DNA from: Stomoxys calcitrans
Lineage: Eukaryota; Arthropoda; Insecta; Diptera; Muscidae
NCBI RefSeq assembly: GCF_963082655.1
Contig: NC_081554.1
Coordinates: forward strand, 65,594,518 to 65,658,517
DNA: 64,000 bases
Reading direction: 5' to 3'
Shown here one piece after another: positions 1-10,774 of the stretch (its first letter is position 1; each line of letters begins with the position of its first letter). A program made the translations under genes and the position numbers. The notes under the pieces are model-generated. The model ran no database searches and was not told where the DNA came from. It saw nothing but the letters and a program-made list of their open reading frames with translations.

Positions 1-48
1 TCAGCAGCTGTTTGCGTGACGCCTACACAACACGTGGATGGCGATGAG

Positions 49-88
49 TATAAAAGGGAGACACCCAAGCAAATAGGGACAACCAGTG
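49..88 (+). promoter_or_regulatory. TATA box with possible initiator
   Basis: TATAAAAGGG lies at 49-58, and a CAGTG that could serve as an arthropod initiator lies at 84-88, about 35 bp downstream, slightly further than the usual spacing. The tandem arrays that start near 130 would lie just inside such a transcript. This resembles the U3/R part of an LTR or the promoter of a repeat-derived transcript. No primer binding site or second LTR is visible, so the parent element is unknown. Confidence 0.4.
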
Positions 89-129
89 CGTAGCAACGAA
101 ACAGTGAACATTGGACAGCGATAAGTACG

Positions 130-857
130 AATATTCTGATATTATCCTTGGAGTACTTACATAGGTCTCCTTAACACGTACCCTGTGATCCATTCTTTAT
201 CCTTATTGGAGTGTCTATCAAGGTCTCCTGCCTATTCTGTAGAATCCTTCCGTATCCTTACGGGAGTACTTGTCACGGTCTCCAGCCTATCCTGTAGAAT
301 CCTTTCAAATCCTCACTGGAGTACTTACCGCGGTCTCCTTTATATTTTGTAGCATACTTGCGTATCCTTACGGGAATACTTACCCCGGTCTCCAGCCTAT
401 CCTGTAGAATCCTTTCATATCCCCACTGGAGTGTCTACCATGTTCTCCTGCCTATCCTGAAGAATTCTTGCATATCGTGGCGGGAGTACTTACCACGGTC
501 TCCAGGCTATTCTGTAGAATCCTTTCATATCCTTACTGGAGTACTTACTACGGTCTCCTGTCTATCCTGTAGAATCCTTTCATATCCCCACTGGAGTGTC
601 TACCATGTTCTCCTGCCTATCCTGAAGAATCCTTGCATATCGTGGCGGGAGTACTTACCCCGGTCTCCAGCCTATCCTGTAGAATCCTTTCATATCCCCA
701 CTGGAGTGTCTACCATGTTCTCCTGCCTATCATGAAGAATCCTTGCATATCGTGGCGGGAGTACTTACCAAGGTATCCTGCCTATCCTGTAGAATCCTTG
801 CATATCCTTGTGGGAGTACCTACCACGGTCTTCTGTCTATCCTGTAGAATTCTTACC
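130..857. repeat. 55-bp tandem array (about 13 units)
   Basis: The marker GTAGAAT (or close variants) recurs at 239, 294, 349, 404, 459 and 514, exactly 55 bp apart, and the pattern continues to about 850. Each unit holds a GAGTACTTACC..GGTCTCC core followed by CCTATCCTGTAGAATCCTT. Two unit versions alternate in part of the array (ending CCCCACTGGAGTGTCTACC or CGTGGCGGGAGTACTTACC), which suggests higher-order duplication of dimers. Open frames here are by-products of the repeat. Confidence 0.9.
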
Positions 858-1415
858 GTAGTTTTCCTCATTGTCCTTGCTTGAGTACTTATTAAAGTCT
901 CTTGCCGTAGTTTTCCTCATTGTCCTGGCTTGAGTACTTACTAAGGTCTCTTGCTGTAGCTTTCCTTCTTGTCCTTGCTTGAGTATCTACTAAGGTTTCT
1001 TGCCGTAGTTTTCCTCATTGTCCTTGCTTGTGTACTTGCTAAGGTCTCTTGTCGTAGTTTTCCTAATTGTCCTTGCTGGAGTACTTACTAAGGTCTCTTG
1101 CCGTAGTTTTCCGTCTTGTCCTGGCTTGAGTACTTACTAAGGTCTCTTGCCGTAGTTTTCCTCATTGTGCTTGCTTGAGTACTTACTAAGGTCTCTTGCC
1201 GTAGTTTTCCTAATTATCCTTGCTGGAGTACTTACAAAGGTCTCTTGCCGTAGTTTACCTCCTTGTCCTTGTTTGAGTACTTACTAAGGCTTGAGTACTT
1301 ATTATGGTCTCTTGCCGTAGTTTTCCTCCTTGTCCTGGCTTGAATACTGAGTAAGGACTCTTGGCGTAGTTTTCCACTTTTTCCGTGAGTAGTTATTAAG
1401 ATCTCGCGTTGTAGC
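858..1415. repeat. 49-bp tandem array (about 11 units)
   Basis: GTAGTTTTCC or a close variant recurs at 858, 907, 956, 1005, 1054, 1103, 1152, 1201 and 1250, exactly 49 bp apart, then at 1317 after a small internal duplication and at 1366. The unit keeps the GAGTACTTACTAAGGTCTC core of the preceding 55-bp array but has a different second half. The two arrays therefore seem to descend from one ancestral unit. Confidence 0.9.
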
Positions 1416-2459
1416 ATTCAACCCTAATTCCCATAGATCGACCGTCCCTTTGTTTACCGTTCTTTAAATTGACAATAGCCGAACCGTGGAACCTCGCTGC
1501 CTTTCCGAGTGTTTACTAGAGTACTTACCAAGGTATCAATTCCTGACATCCTCGAGAGTACCACCGTGAACCCCCCGAGAGGCGCCCTCTGAGATAGAGT
1601 ACTTACAGAGGTCTCTATCACCAATCTTGGAAGCTTGGATCAACGCCTTACGCATTTTTGCTATATTTTTCTCCTAAAAATAAGTAAAATAAGTAGTCAT
1701 CTCATACCAATAATTGCGTTTAAAACCAGCCCTCTATCGTCTATCTCTCTCACAATCAATAAATTTCTGTGACGAATCCTCAGCTCCGGCGATCTTACTC
1801 TCTTTTTCACGCCATTGGCAGAAATGTTTTGCCAACTTTCTTTAATGTTATTAAAGCCATTGCATGTATTAGAAAGCAATTTACTGAGCAAGTTACTATT
1901 TAGTATGTTAAGCATATGTTGGAAGATGAGCATGTTCTGTGAACTATTTGCATAGTTTGTTAAAGGGAAAAGTTTTCGTTTGGTGAAGAGTTGTAAAACT
2001 TATTGGAACATTATAGCTGACGAAATGCTAGCTAGTGATTGCCTGAACATACAACTCACTTCATTCAAATCATTTGTCATGAGCAGTGTTGCCGTTTTCG
2101 GTAGTTTCCTACCAAAATTGGTAGTTTTTTTTTTTGGTAGGCTAGTAAGTTAACCCCAATTTTTGGTAGGTTTTCGCGACATACAAATTTCAATTTATTT
2201 ACTGAAAAATCGTAGGGGATAAATCAAATTCCACAATCAAGGGATCCTTGGCCCTGGCACGCACAATGAAGATCGAATTTAGATTTTAAGCTATGAGCAG
2301 ACGGCTGCAGTATTCTGTTACCTATCTAGGCGGGAGTGACATCCTTCCGAAATGGCTTTCAGGCTCATGCCAAGGTGGCCTCCGTCCCGCTAAATCGTAG
2401 CAAGGCTTGGAGAACACTCTGTGCCTCTTAATCATTAAGTTGGTAATTTAGGTTCTGAT
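1416..2459. other. No gene seen; degenerate repeat edge and AT-rich DNA
   Basis: The GAGTACTTAC core occurs twice more near 1510 and 1598, so the tandem region decays until about 1640. Beyond that I see AT-rich sequence. A segment at 2083-2175 repeats the motif TTGGTAG around a T-run, and TCATGAGCAGTGTTGCC at about 2078 resembles sequence at 6449 in inverted orientation. No coding region is recognisable. Confidence 0.5.
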
Positions 2460-3535
2460 GATACGATATCCAGATTAATGCCTGACCTGGCTCTGAACCT
2501 AAGTACTCATAAGGTCTTGCGTCAACCCTCTCGAGGACCTCACTGTTTGCAAAGACACCTTCGGGTCAACATAAAGGTGACTACATTTTTGGACACAGAT
2601 AACGGCTACAATTTGGATCCGAATGCACTAATGGATAAACCAACAGACAGGAGAATACCAGATAGAGATATGGAGTTAACCTTTAGGAGCAGCTCCAAAA
2701 CTAGCCGCTCATCAGTAAAAACAAAACGTACTTCCGAGATGAGCGCGAACGAAACAAAAGGAACTGAAATGCTAATACCATGTGGCACTTTGACTCAATC
2801 GAAAGATTAAGGAAGTAACATCCCAAGCAGCTCACGGGCCACTGACGATGTACCCCGTTTTGGGAGAATCTTCCAGACGCAATGCTCCCCGAAACAGATG
2901 TATATAACAAAGATGAGAATATCGGAGTAAGAAGCCCTGGCAAGTTGCCACACCGTCCTTCGGAAAATGAAGGCAGCAATAGGCAAGCAGAGAAATGTTC
3001 AAAGCGGGGTATCCAAGATAGACGGGCTATTGGACGTGATAACCGGCTACCGTAGAAGCTGTAAAACAGCAGAGTAGCAAGAGAGAAGCCTACAAGTCTG
3101 GGATAATATATTAGAACCCCAACATGGATACCCCGACTACTCAGAACAAAAGAAGCGCCCCCAGAAGAAGAAGAGCCCAGCGGAATCAAACCCGGAAAAG
3201 GAGCGGAAAAAAAGGCTTTCAAAAACCCTGTTGTCGCAAAAGCTTGAGGCTCCATTCCTAAGAGGAGCTAAGGGGAAGGAGCCTAGAAGAAAACCACGAC
3301 CTAAGAAGCCCAGAGAACGTCCAGACATCGTCCCCGTAAAACACCGTGAGGGTCATAGTTAAGCCGGCTTCCTGAAAAGCCTCAGTAAGAAGGTCAACCC
3401 TCACGATGCCGACGATGCAGTACAAACCATCAGGAAGATTAAAATTGGCTCCATACTCCTCATAATGGGGAAACGAGGGAAAGAGGACACCTTCCGAGAG
3501 TCTATTAAGAGCATACGGAGCACCAGATCATAGTG
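2460..3535 (+). pseudogene. R1-like LINE ORF1 (gag-like) relic
   Basis: ORF1 of R1-group LINEs encodes a nucleic-acid-binding Gag-like protein that packages element RNA. Here the plus strand gives a charged N-terminal part from about 2478, then a Lys/Arg-rich stretch at about 3205-3350 (GAKGKEPRRKPRPKKP). After a stop codon the same frame continues with a typical Gag core, KKVNPHDADDAVQTIRKIKI followed by GSILLIMGK, at about 3362-3530. Stops and frame changes interrupt it and no CCHC zinc knuckles are found. The long minus-strand frame over 2701-3255 is an antisense shadow. Clade assignment rests on remembered family patterns. Confidence 0.55.
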
Positions 3536-3599
3536 CAAAATATAAAGTCGAATACCACCACTGAAATTGCAACACAAACTCTGCCAAACTATGATCCGC

Positions 3600-3960
3600 A
3601 CAAAGAGCTAGGTGACAACCAGCCACATAGGTTGTTGTCTGTGAGCACCACACTGTGTGGTGTTCATTGCTGTCACGAGAAGCGTAGCTGCGAGCTACCG
3701 GGCCCGTCCACAGGTTGCGGATAGTGGAAAGCTCCATACGGAGTAGCTGCAACGACAGTCGCGGACTCTCGGTAGCGGTAGAGTCTCCGTGAGAGGCCGG
3801 CGGCACCGGTTCTTGTACAAATACTGAGTGCCTTTGATGCTCGATGTGACAAGGCGGGTTATTGGCGCCTTTGAATAACCAATGGCCACACTGCTTCCGC
3901 GGCGATCGATCCTTTGGACCGGAATGAGCTTGCTCACCTACAGGAGCTTGACGAGGATCG
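3600..3960 (+). mobile_element. Solo RTE-type LINE 5' leader fragment
   Basis: This stretch matches the leader of the RTE element at 8370-8650. CACAGGTTGCGGATAGTGGA occurs at about 3709 and again at about 8429, and a later block (AAATACTGAGTGCC, then TTATTGGCGCCTTTGAATAA) is shared with 8553-8618 and 42464-42532. No endonuclease follows it. It sits between the ORF1 and ORF2 parts of an R1-like LINE, so it was inserted there or joined by deletion. Confidence 0.65.
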
Positions 3961-4004
3961 TCATATGAAAATGTGGTTATAACAACATGGACTCAGTAGA
4001 GCTG

Positions 4005-4883
4005 CTACTGTTGACAAGATGACACATACCTTTGGTGATAGGGATGCATGTAGATGCCATTATCATCTCCACAAAGACGTCTGTCAAATACCTAGGGATT
4101 CGACTGGATTCCAGATTAACGGACATGAAGCAAATCGAGTATGCAACGACGAAAGCAGCGCAGATCAATGTAGGAGGACCAAGCAAGAGAAAGATACTAA
4201 TGTAGACCGCTAACAGCATCATACTGTATGGCTCCGAAATATGGGCGCCGACCCTAGAGACGCAGACGAGAGCAAGGAGACTAATATCGGTGCAAAGAAT
4301 AGCAGGGATATGAGTCACATCAGCCTATCGCACGGTGTCAGAAGAAGCCGTGCTTGTAATAGCAGACATGACTCCCATTAATCTCCTTGCAATGGAGCGA
4401 CACAATATCTTTAGAGCCAAATACGAGGGCTTGGATCATACTAACCTCGCACGAGGTATAGAAAAAAACCATGCAAAGATGGCAATATAGTCCTTGCGAA
4501 AATGAGAGGAATTGGGAAGCAGTCACCAGATACGCTGAACGTATACTATGTAGGAAAAAGATGGACCTCGACGCAACGGCGTGAGGAACAAAGCGGAGGT
4601 CTGGATGAACAAAATATGTGGAGGAGATGGTTAAGCACCAAATTAGGGGTCCACCACGAAGTAATGCGAAAGTAGTTCCGATGTGGAATCTGTACCCCAA
4701 GGTGATATAGGGTTGGTTTTTAGCCTGTACTGCCGACTCGACGGAGTCCGGCATACGACAATCAACGCAATTGTTAGATGCTTAAAGCATTTTCCCATCC
4801 TATCCTGCAAAAAAAAATCTAATTGTTTCACTTCCTGTCGGTTCTGTGTGTTCTTTAAGAGTGCAGAATAAAATCACTTTTAT
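4005..4883 (+). pseudogene. R1-like LINE ORF2 C-terminal relic and 3' end
   Basis: The plus strand encodes the region just after the reverse-transcriptase palm of an R1-type LINE. TSVKYLGIRLDSRLT is at about 4078, NSIILYGSEIWAPT at about 4208 and VSEEAVLVIADMTPINLLAM at about 4336. Several stops (for example after RKILM and IAGI) and frameshifts make it nonfunctional. The catalytic palm and the endonuclease are missing, lost between here and the ORF1 relic upstream. The A-run at about 4809 and the AATAAA at 4867 fit a LINE 3' end. A DINE terminus follows directly. Confidence 0.6.
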
Positions 4884-4957
4884 ACCCACAACCATAGGAT
4901 AGGGGTATACTTATCTAATCATTCCGTTTGTAACACCTCGAAATATTGATCAGCGAC
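4884..4957 (-). mobile_element. DINE-like element, 3' terminus fragment
   Basis: TATACCCACAACCATAGGAT followed by the GTTTGTAACACCTCGAAATAT block is the reverse complement of the 3' end found at the other DINE copies. A SINE begins directly after it, so only the terminus is present. Confidence 0.75.
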
Positions 4958-5207
4958 CCAAATTTCGCCCATGAATATTTCACTAAGGAACAGGGGAAGA
5001 CTTCTCACATATCAATGAGTGCAGTCCGATTCAAGTTTAAGGAGCCTCCTTTTTATAGCCTAGTCCGAACGGAGTGCCACAGTGGCATAGTATCTCACAA
5101 ATGTTGCCAGCAGTAGGAGAGAAATACACCGTTAATAATTTTTTCTGATGGTCTCGCCAGGATTCGAACCCAGGCGTTCAGCGTTATAGGCGGACATGCT
5201 AACCTCC
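4958..5207 (-). mobile_element. tRNA-derived SINE, head-truncated
   Basis: Reading the minus strand, the tRNA-like head carries the Pol III B box GGTTCGAATCC (at about 5160-5170) and is followed by the conserved SINE body, ending with the tail near 4958. Compared with the full copy at 58136-58416 the first ~20 bases, including the A box, are lost at the 5207 edge. No target duplication could be recognised. Confidence 0.8.
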
Positions 5208-6281
5208 AGTAAGTCGGATGTCAGGAGGCTTAAAACAACTCTCTGTTTAAAATTTTGTCCAAATCGGGTTATAATTACGGCTTTATGGGCTTAAGGCTTT
5301 CAATTGGCAGATCGGTTTATATGGCGGCTACATCTAAATATTGTCCGATATGGGTCATATTTAGGTGTGATAATGGAAGGCTGAAAACGACTCACTGTTG
5401 CAAGTTTCAGCGAAATCGAGTTATAAATGCAGCATTTATTGGCTCAAGACACTTAATCGGCAGATCGCTCTATATGGCATCTATATCTGAATATACACCG
5501 ATCTGAACCATATTTGAGTCGCATATCGGGAGGATTTAATCAACTCACTTTTTCAAATTTCAGCGAAGTCGGATAAAAATTGAGGCTTTTATGGGTTTAA
5601 GACCCTAAATCGGCAGATCGGTCTATATGGCAGCTATATCTAAACATAATCCGATCTGGTCCACATTTGAGTTGGTTGTCGAGGGGCTTAAAGAAACTCA
5701 CTATCTTAAATTTTTTTACTCTTAATCGGCAGATCGGTCTTCACCATATTTGAGTCGAATATCGGGAGGCTTAAACACCTTTACAGGTGGATAATAAATG
5801 CGCCTGTAAAGGGCTTAAGACCCTTAACCGGCATATCGGACTATATGGTAGCTATATGAAAGCATGGTCCGATATGGGCTTTATTCATTTTGAATATCGG
5901 GGCCCCTAGTACAACTTCCAAATGTCAGCGAAATCGGACAAAAAATGCGGCTTTTACGGGCTCAAGACCCTAAATCGCTAGATCGGTCTATATGGCAGCT
6001 ATATCCAAATATATTCCGATTTGGCCCATTCAAGAACGTAACCTGTGTATAAAAGAAATACAAGTCTGTGCAAAATTTCAACTCAATAGCTCAATTTTTA
6101 AAGAGTGTAGCGTGATTACAGCTGACGGACAGACACACGGACCTCGTTAAATCGACTTAGAAATTTTCGACGATCCGAAATATATATGCTTTATAGGGTC
6201 GGAAATGGACACATCGAAATGTGTTGCAAACGTAATGACTAAATGAATATACTCCCTATCCTATGGTAGTGGGTATAAAAA
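5208..6281 (+). mobile_element. DINE-like element, internal repeats and 3' end
   Basis: The segment holds several copies of the internal unit (GGCAGATCGGTCTATATGGC... and TTTCAGCGAAATCGG). A block with GACGGACAGACACACGGAC at about 6124 is the GTCY microsatellite-like motif in reverse, and the 3' terminus TATCCTATGGTAGTGGGTAT ends at about 6281. The 5' terminus is absent. The family matches DINE-1/Helentron-associated non-autonomous elements of flies in architecture, and there is no protein. Confidence 0.75.
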
Positions 6282-8324
6282 TGCGAAAATCAAACATACT
6301 AAAGTCACAACATTTTAAAATAACGGTTGTTTTTTGATCTGATCTCCTATGCATTTAGGTCGCCTTTTGAACTATGTCCGTTATATATATATAGGCTGTG
6401 AACATGACTAGACTGTCTGTGAAAATCATGACGATTTATGACGTATACTTGAGTGGCAACACTGGTCATGAGTACAGTGTCACGTATGTTTGATAAAGTT
6501 TCATAACTTGTGGTACATCAATCATACGCAGGGTGTAACTTTGGCAGAAAGTTTTAATTATGCATATGGTGGCTTAGAAAAATATATATATTAAAGAGGG
6601 TAAAATCAAAAGGGATTGTTTTTTAAGTTTTGCATGTACAAAGAACGGGAAATTAAAGAAAACATGCAATAGTTTTTAAACATCTACAACTCTTTAGAAA
6701 TATTGGCATACACTCTATAATTATAGAAAATTAAAGAAATTTCTCAGATCAAATAGAAAAATCCTGATAAGATTTATTCTTGTTCAAGCTAGAAGTCATA
6801 AGCCATTTCATAAGGTTTCGAAGCTTTCGCCCCGTATCATTTACCCTCTTGCTCCCATAAATAGTTCACATAGCCTCTATCAACCTTAGACGCTAATCCT
6901 TTTCGTTTTGCCCTTATTAAGGCAGCAAGCGCATGAAAATCCCTATCTCGATGTGCTCTTTACTTCCCCGCTGATAGACACCATTAAAGGATACTACAAG
7001 AATAGCCAAATTCATGGTATATAAGATTGGGTTTTTACTGTTTTACAGTTCATATTTGTTGTTGTTTATGTTCCGCTTTTATTGACTCTTTTTTAAATTG
7101 GCAAACTTTTGAGAATTTGAGACGTAGATTAAAGTTGCCACAGAAAGCTTAAAGTCCTTTGGCCGTAAAGGATTTTCTAATAAATCCTTGTTATTGTCTG
7201 TGTAAAATAAACGTGAAGAGGACTAAGAGATAGAGAGTAGGAGGGAAAGAAGAAGAAGAACTTAAAACTTGTGATTTGTTTCAATGTAAACTTAAGTTTT
7301 AAATCCCAAGAACAACAATAGCGGTGGTTTTTGTTTTATTATTTCGGATGTTGCTTCTCATGGTAGTGGTGGTGGTTGCCTTCTCTAACTATATCCTGAC
7401 AAGGACAACAACAGTTTGCCAACATTTGGGCAAAAGTTTGGCATTTTTAAAAAGGCAGGCAAAAAATGATTTTGGGTGTCTTGTCGAAACGCTACGATGG
7501 CCCTAACTGCTGCGGCAGCTATGAAGGAGGAAGCGCCAGAACACCAAGCATGAAGAATGATGATGCTTGCTATGGCGGTAACGTAGTTGTATGTTGCGTT
7601 GTTGTTCTCAGCAATGGTGTTGATTGTTCTTCTCCTCCCTGTTGTTTATAAATTGAAGGCAAATGATAGCAACAACCATTTCCTTACATTCTTCGAAATG
7701 AAAAGGGAAGCCAATGGCCTTCCTTGTGCTTTGTAACGTTGAGGCTAAAAACAAACAGTCATTAGCTACAAATTGTGGAGGGTTTTGTGGAGGCAGGGCT
7801 AAATGAAAGCAAAAGTTTCAATTTTTCCAATGAATGAACAACATAGGCTTTAATCAATTTACGTGCTCTCCATTATGCCAAAGAAATCTCCAAAGGACAA
7901 TAAAGTTTACAAAAGGATTTTCTTGTTTATTTGTCCAGACTTAAGAAGCTCATGTGGATACCATAGCCATTGGTGGAAAGTTTTAACTGGTGCGTTGAAT
8001 CACTAGCAATACTTGGATTATACAAAATGGGTCAATTTAGAGATGGAGGGAGATTCAAAATAGGAGCTGAATTTGATGCTGTAGAAGAGACAAGCGTTTT
8101 TACTTATTTAGCAATAAGTTGGGTGCAATAAAACGGGTGGCACTGCTTTCGGAAATGAGTCTGTATGCGCACAAAAACTTTTCATGAGAAGATCAAAGGA
8201 GTCTTATAAGGATGATTTCCTATCGGACACAGAATATGAGTCTCATGCAGTATGGTCAAAAATATGTGCAGGGATCATGTTCCTGTTTCTAGAGCTTAAT
8301 TACCATCATTGTATAGCCTGGCTG
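6282..8324. other. No gene seen in 2 kb
   Basis: I see AT-rich DNA, a short TA run at 6383, a purine-rich stretch at about 7229-7262 with GAAGAAGAAG, and GTT/GGTGGT-rich sequence at 7320-7400. The frames at 7324 and 7466 come from this low-complexity sequence and resemble no known family. Near 6449, GGCAACACTGGTCATGA mirrors the motif at 2078. Confidence 0.5.
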
Positions 8325-10421
8325 ACACCGGTAACTATGACCACCACACAGGTAGGAAATGTGAGCCCCGACTTGTGTGGTGTTCATCGTTTATCATGGA
8401 AAGGTTAGCTGAGGGCTACCGGGCGCGTCCACAGGTTGCGGATAGTGGAAAGCTTCGTTTTTATGCGGAGAAGCTGCTATTGAGGCCGCGGGCAGTCAGT
8501 AATGTCTAGAGGAGGGTCTCAGTGAGGGGTCAGGTGGAACTGACTCTTACTTAAATACTGAGTGCCAATAATACTCGAGATAAGAAGGCGAGTTATTGGC
8601 TCCTTCAAATAACCAATGGTCATCGTCAAGCGTTTGTTCCCAGGTTAGGGGCGGCTGGATGTGAGCGTAAGATCTTGGAGCAAGCGGCCCAGGGGTACAT
8701 GTGAGATCCCACAAAGCCCATGCGGTTAGGGCGCTGGGCCAGTAACCCGCCCCCGGAAAACTATGAGAAATACTATTTGAAACAAAGGAATAGTAAAAAC
8801 GGCACCCCAACCTTGGCAACCACGCAAACGAAAAGGACCATGATTTGCGGATCTGCACCTCGAATGTCCGCACTCGTGAAATTACAGTGGAATTACAAAG
8901 AATGGAAAACACGGACCCCCTAACGTTGACAACCCAATCAAACGATAAAGGGACCATGATTTGCGGATCGGCACCTGGAATTTTCGGACTATTTATTGAG
9001 AAGTTGAAGTACTCACACTTGCGGATGTATTCGAGAAGTACAAGGCAGATATTACCGTCTTACAGGAAGTGAGATAGACCGGGAATGGCGTCACAACAAC
9101 ACCAAACGGTAACGAACTATACTATTGCTGCTATAAAACGAGGCATGAATTTGGCTGTGGATTTATGGTTAGTCGGTGATTGAAACACTTTGTTTCAGGC
9201 TTTACTCAGGTGGATGAGAGGCCAGCTACAATCTGCATAAAAATAAATTCTTCAACATCAGCCTTATTTGTGCCCATGCCCCGACGGAAGACAAGGACGA
9301 GCAAGGATATTTTCTACTTCGCCAATGATATTAAAATCGTTTTGTGAGATTTTAATGCAAAGATAGGGAAGGGAAATACCTTTGGTCCAACAGTCGGAAA
9401 ATTTTGACTAAACGAAGAAACTTCCCATAATGGATTGAGGCTAAATTTCGCCGCGGCAAAAAATATAACAGTTAGCAGCATCAGATTTCAATATCGAAGG
9501 ATTCACATGGCCACATGGTTGTCACCCGAAAAAAACACAAGAAACCAAATTGATCATATTGTAATAGATGGAAGGCTTTCATGTAGCGTGTTCGATGTGC
9601 AATCGATCGGAGGAGCAAACATAGGTTTGGATCATTACCTTGTTGCAGCATAGGTTTGTGCCCGTCTGAGCATGGCAAGAAAAGAACCCAACAGATGGCA
9701 ACGGAGTACTCCAATCGACTGGCCCAATGCTTAATGAAAGGGTACCTGAAGCCTCCCCTAAGAAACCCATGGTACGACCAAGAGTGTTGAGATGCTACTG
9801 AAGCCAAGAATGTGGCATACAGAGTAACCCTGCAATCAGTAGCAACGCTTTAGATGAAGGAAAGGTATCGGGAGAAAAGGAGAGAGGAGAAACGTCTATT
9901 CGGTAGAAAGAAGAAGGAAATGGAAAGACGTGAGTGTGAGCGAATTGAGATGTACAGACGTCAGAATGAAGTTCGGAAATTCTACCAAACAATCAAACAT
10001 GAAATCGATGGATTTGGTAAAGGCACATCCTGCTGCAGAGACAAAGAAGGAAATCTGGCAACTGATACAGAGAGTATGTTGAGGATGTGGAAAGAACAAT
10101 TTACCAGGGCCGACGATGGCGAAGAAATTGATACAGCAGAACCAATCCCTGCTGATGGTATAAAATGTTTACCTCCTAGTCAGAATGAGGTCCAAGTAGC
10201 AGTGACCCGACTGAAGAACAACAAGGCAGCAGGAGCCAACGGGTTGCCCGCTTAACTATTTAAGACCGGAGACGACACGCTGATAAGGACTATGCATCAG
10301 TTTGTCTGCGTGATATGGCTAGAAGATCGCATAGCCGATGATTGGTACATAACCATACTATGTGTCATACACAAGATGGAATGTGCCAACTACAGATAAA
10401 TAAGTCTCCTCACAATCGTCC
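8325..10421 (+). mobile_element. RTE-type LINE: leader, endonuclease and start of RT
   Basis: The RTE clade encodes an APE-type endonuclease plus reverse transcriptase. The leader runs to about 8755. The endonuclease follows in broken frames: the metal-binding GDFN motif reads stop-DFN at 9345-9356, NQIDHIVIDGR lies at about 9549-9581, and the usual SDHYLVAA reads LDHYLVAA near 9630. The frame at 9854-10255 holds the basic linker and RT box 0/1 (RLKNNKAAGANGLPA, where D is expected instead of N) and then stops. RT stays recognisable to about 10410 (WLEDRIADDW, MECANYR). The palm is missing because the sequence switches to another LINE at about 10421. Minus-strand frames here are shadows. Confidence 0.75.
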
Positions 10422-10774
10422 GTCATGACAGGTCACTGTCTAATCGGAAAACATACTGACAGACTGAAGGTTGCCAGCAACGACTTTTGCAAAAGCTTTG
10501 AGGACATCGAAGAAGAAGAGACTATAGAACACCTTTTATGTGTGTCCCGCAATAGCAGTCAGAAGGAGTCCCACTTTAGGTTCTCATTTCTTTGAGAATC
10601 TGTCTGATTTAGCGGATGTGAACACTCTCAAATTATTGGACTTTTTAAAGCGATCTGGATGGTTGAAAGGTAGGAACCAAAAGGCATCTTCCTTCTTCTG
10701 TTCCTGTGGTATCACAATGGACTAAAACGTCTAAGTGAGTCTGATGGCAGACTGCCACTTAAACCTTAACTAAA
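10422..10774 (+). mobile_element. 3' end of an RNase-H-type LINE
   Basis: The plus strand reads VMTGHCLIGKHTDRLKVASN followed by DFCKSFEDIEEEETIEHLLC, the C-terminal domain of the LINE family that is also present on the minus strand at 59841-62575. An in-frame stop follows at about 10583. The tail AACCTTAACTAAATTAACC is a degenerate form of the CCTAA-rich tail of that family. It is joined directly to the RTE upstream and the mariner downstream. Confidence 0.6.

Noticed and set aside
358..884. Repeat protein encoded by the 55-bp array
   Set aside because: A 55-bp period shifts frame at each unit, so the apparent protein repeat exists only over three units (165 bp); there are no signals of a gene.
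130..1415. CRISPR-like regular repeats
   Set aside because: Units are contiguous minisatellite copies without unique spacers, and the surrounding DNA is eukaryotic.
2701..3255. 184-codon minus-strand frame
   Set aside because: Antisense shadow of the R1-like ORF1, whose plus-strand reading has the family's basic region and Gag core.
2078..6465. Inverted pair TCATGAGCAGTGTTGCC / GGCAACACTGGTCATGA as ends of a 4.4-kb element
   Set aside because: Only about 17 bp match with one mismatch, CAGTGTTGCC is common in fly transposon ends, and the interior is a patchwork of other elements.
7324..7651. Two short frames with Val-rich stretches
   Set aside because: They derive from GGT/GTT-rich low-complexity DNA.
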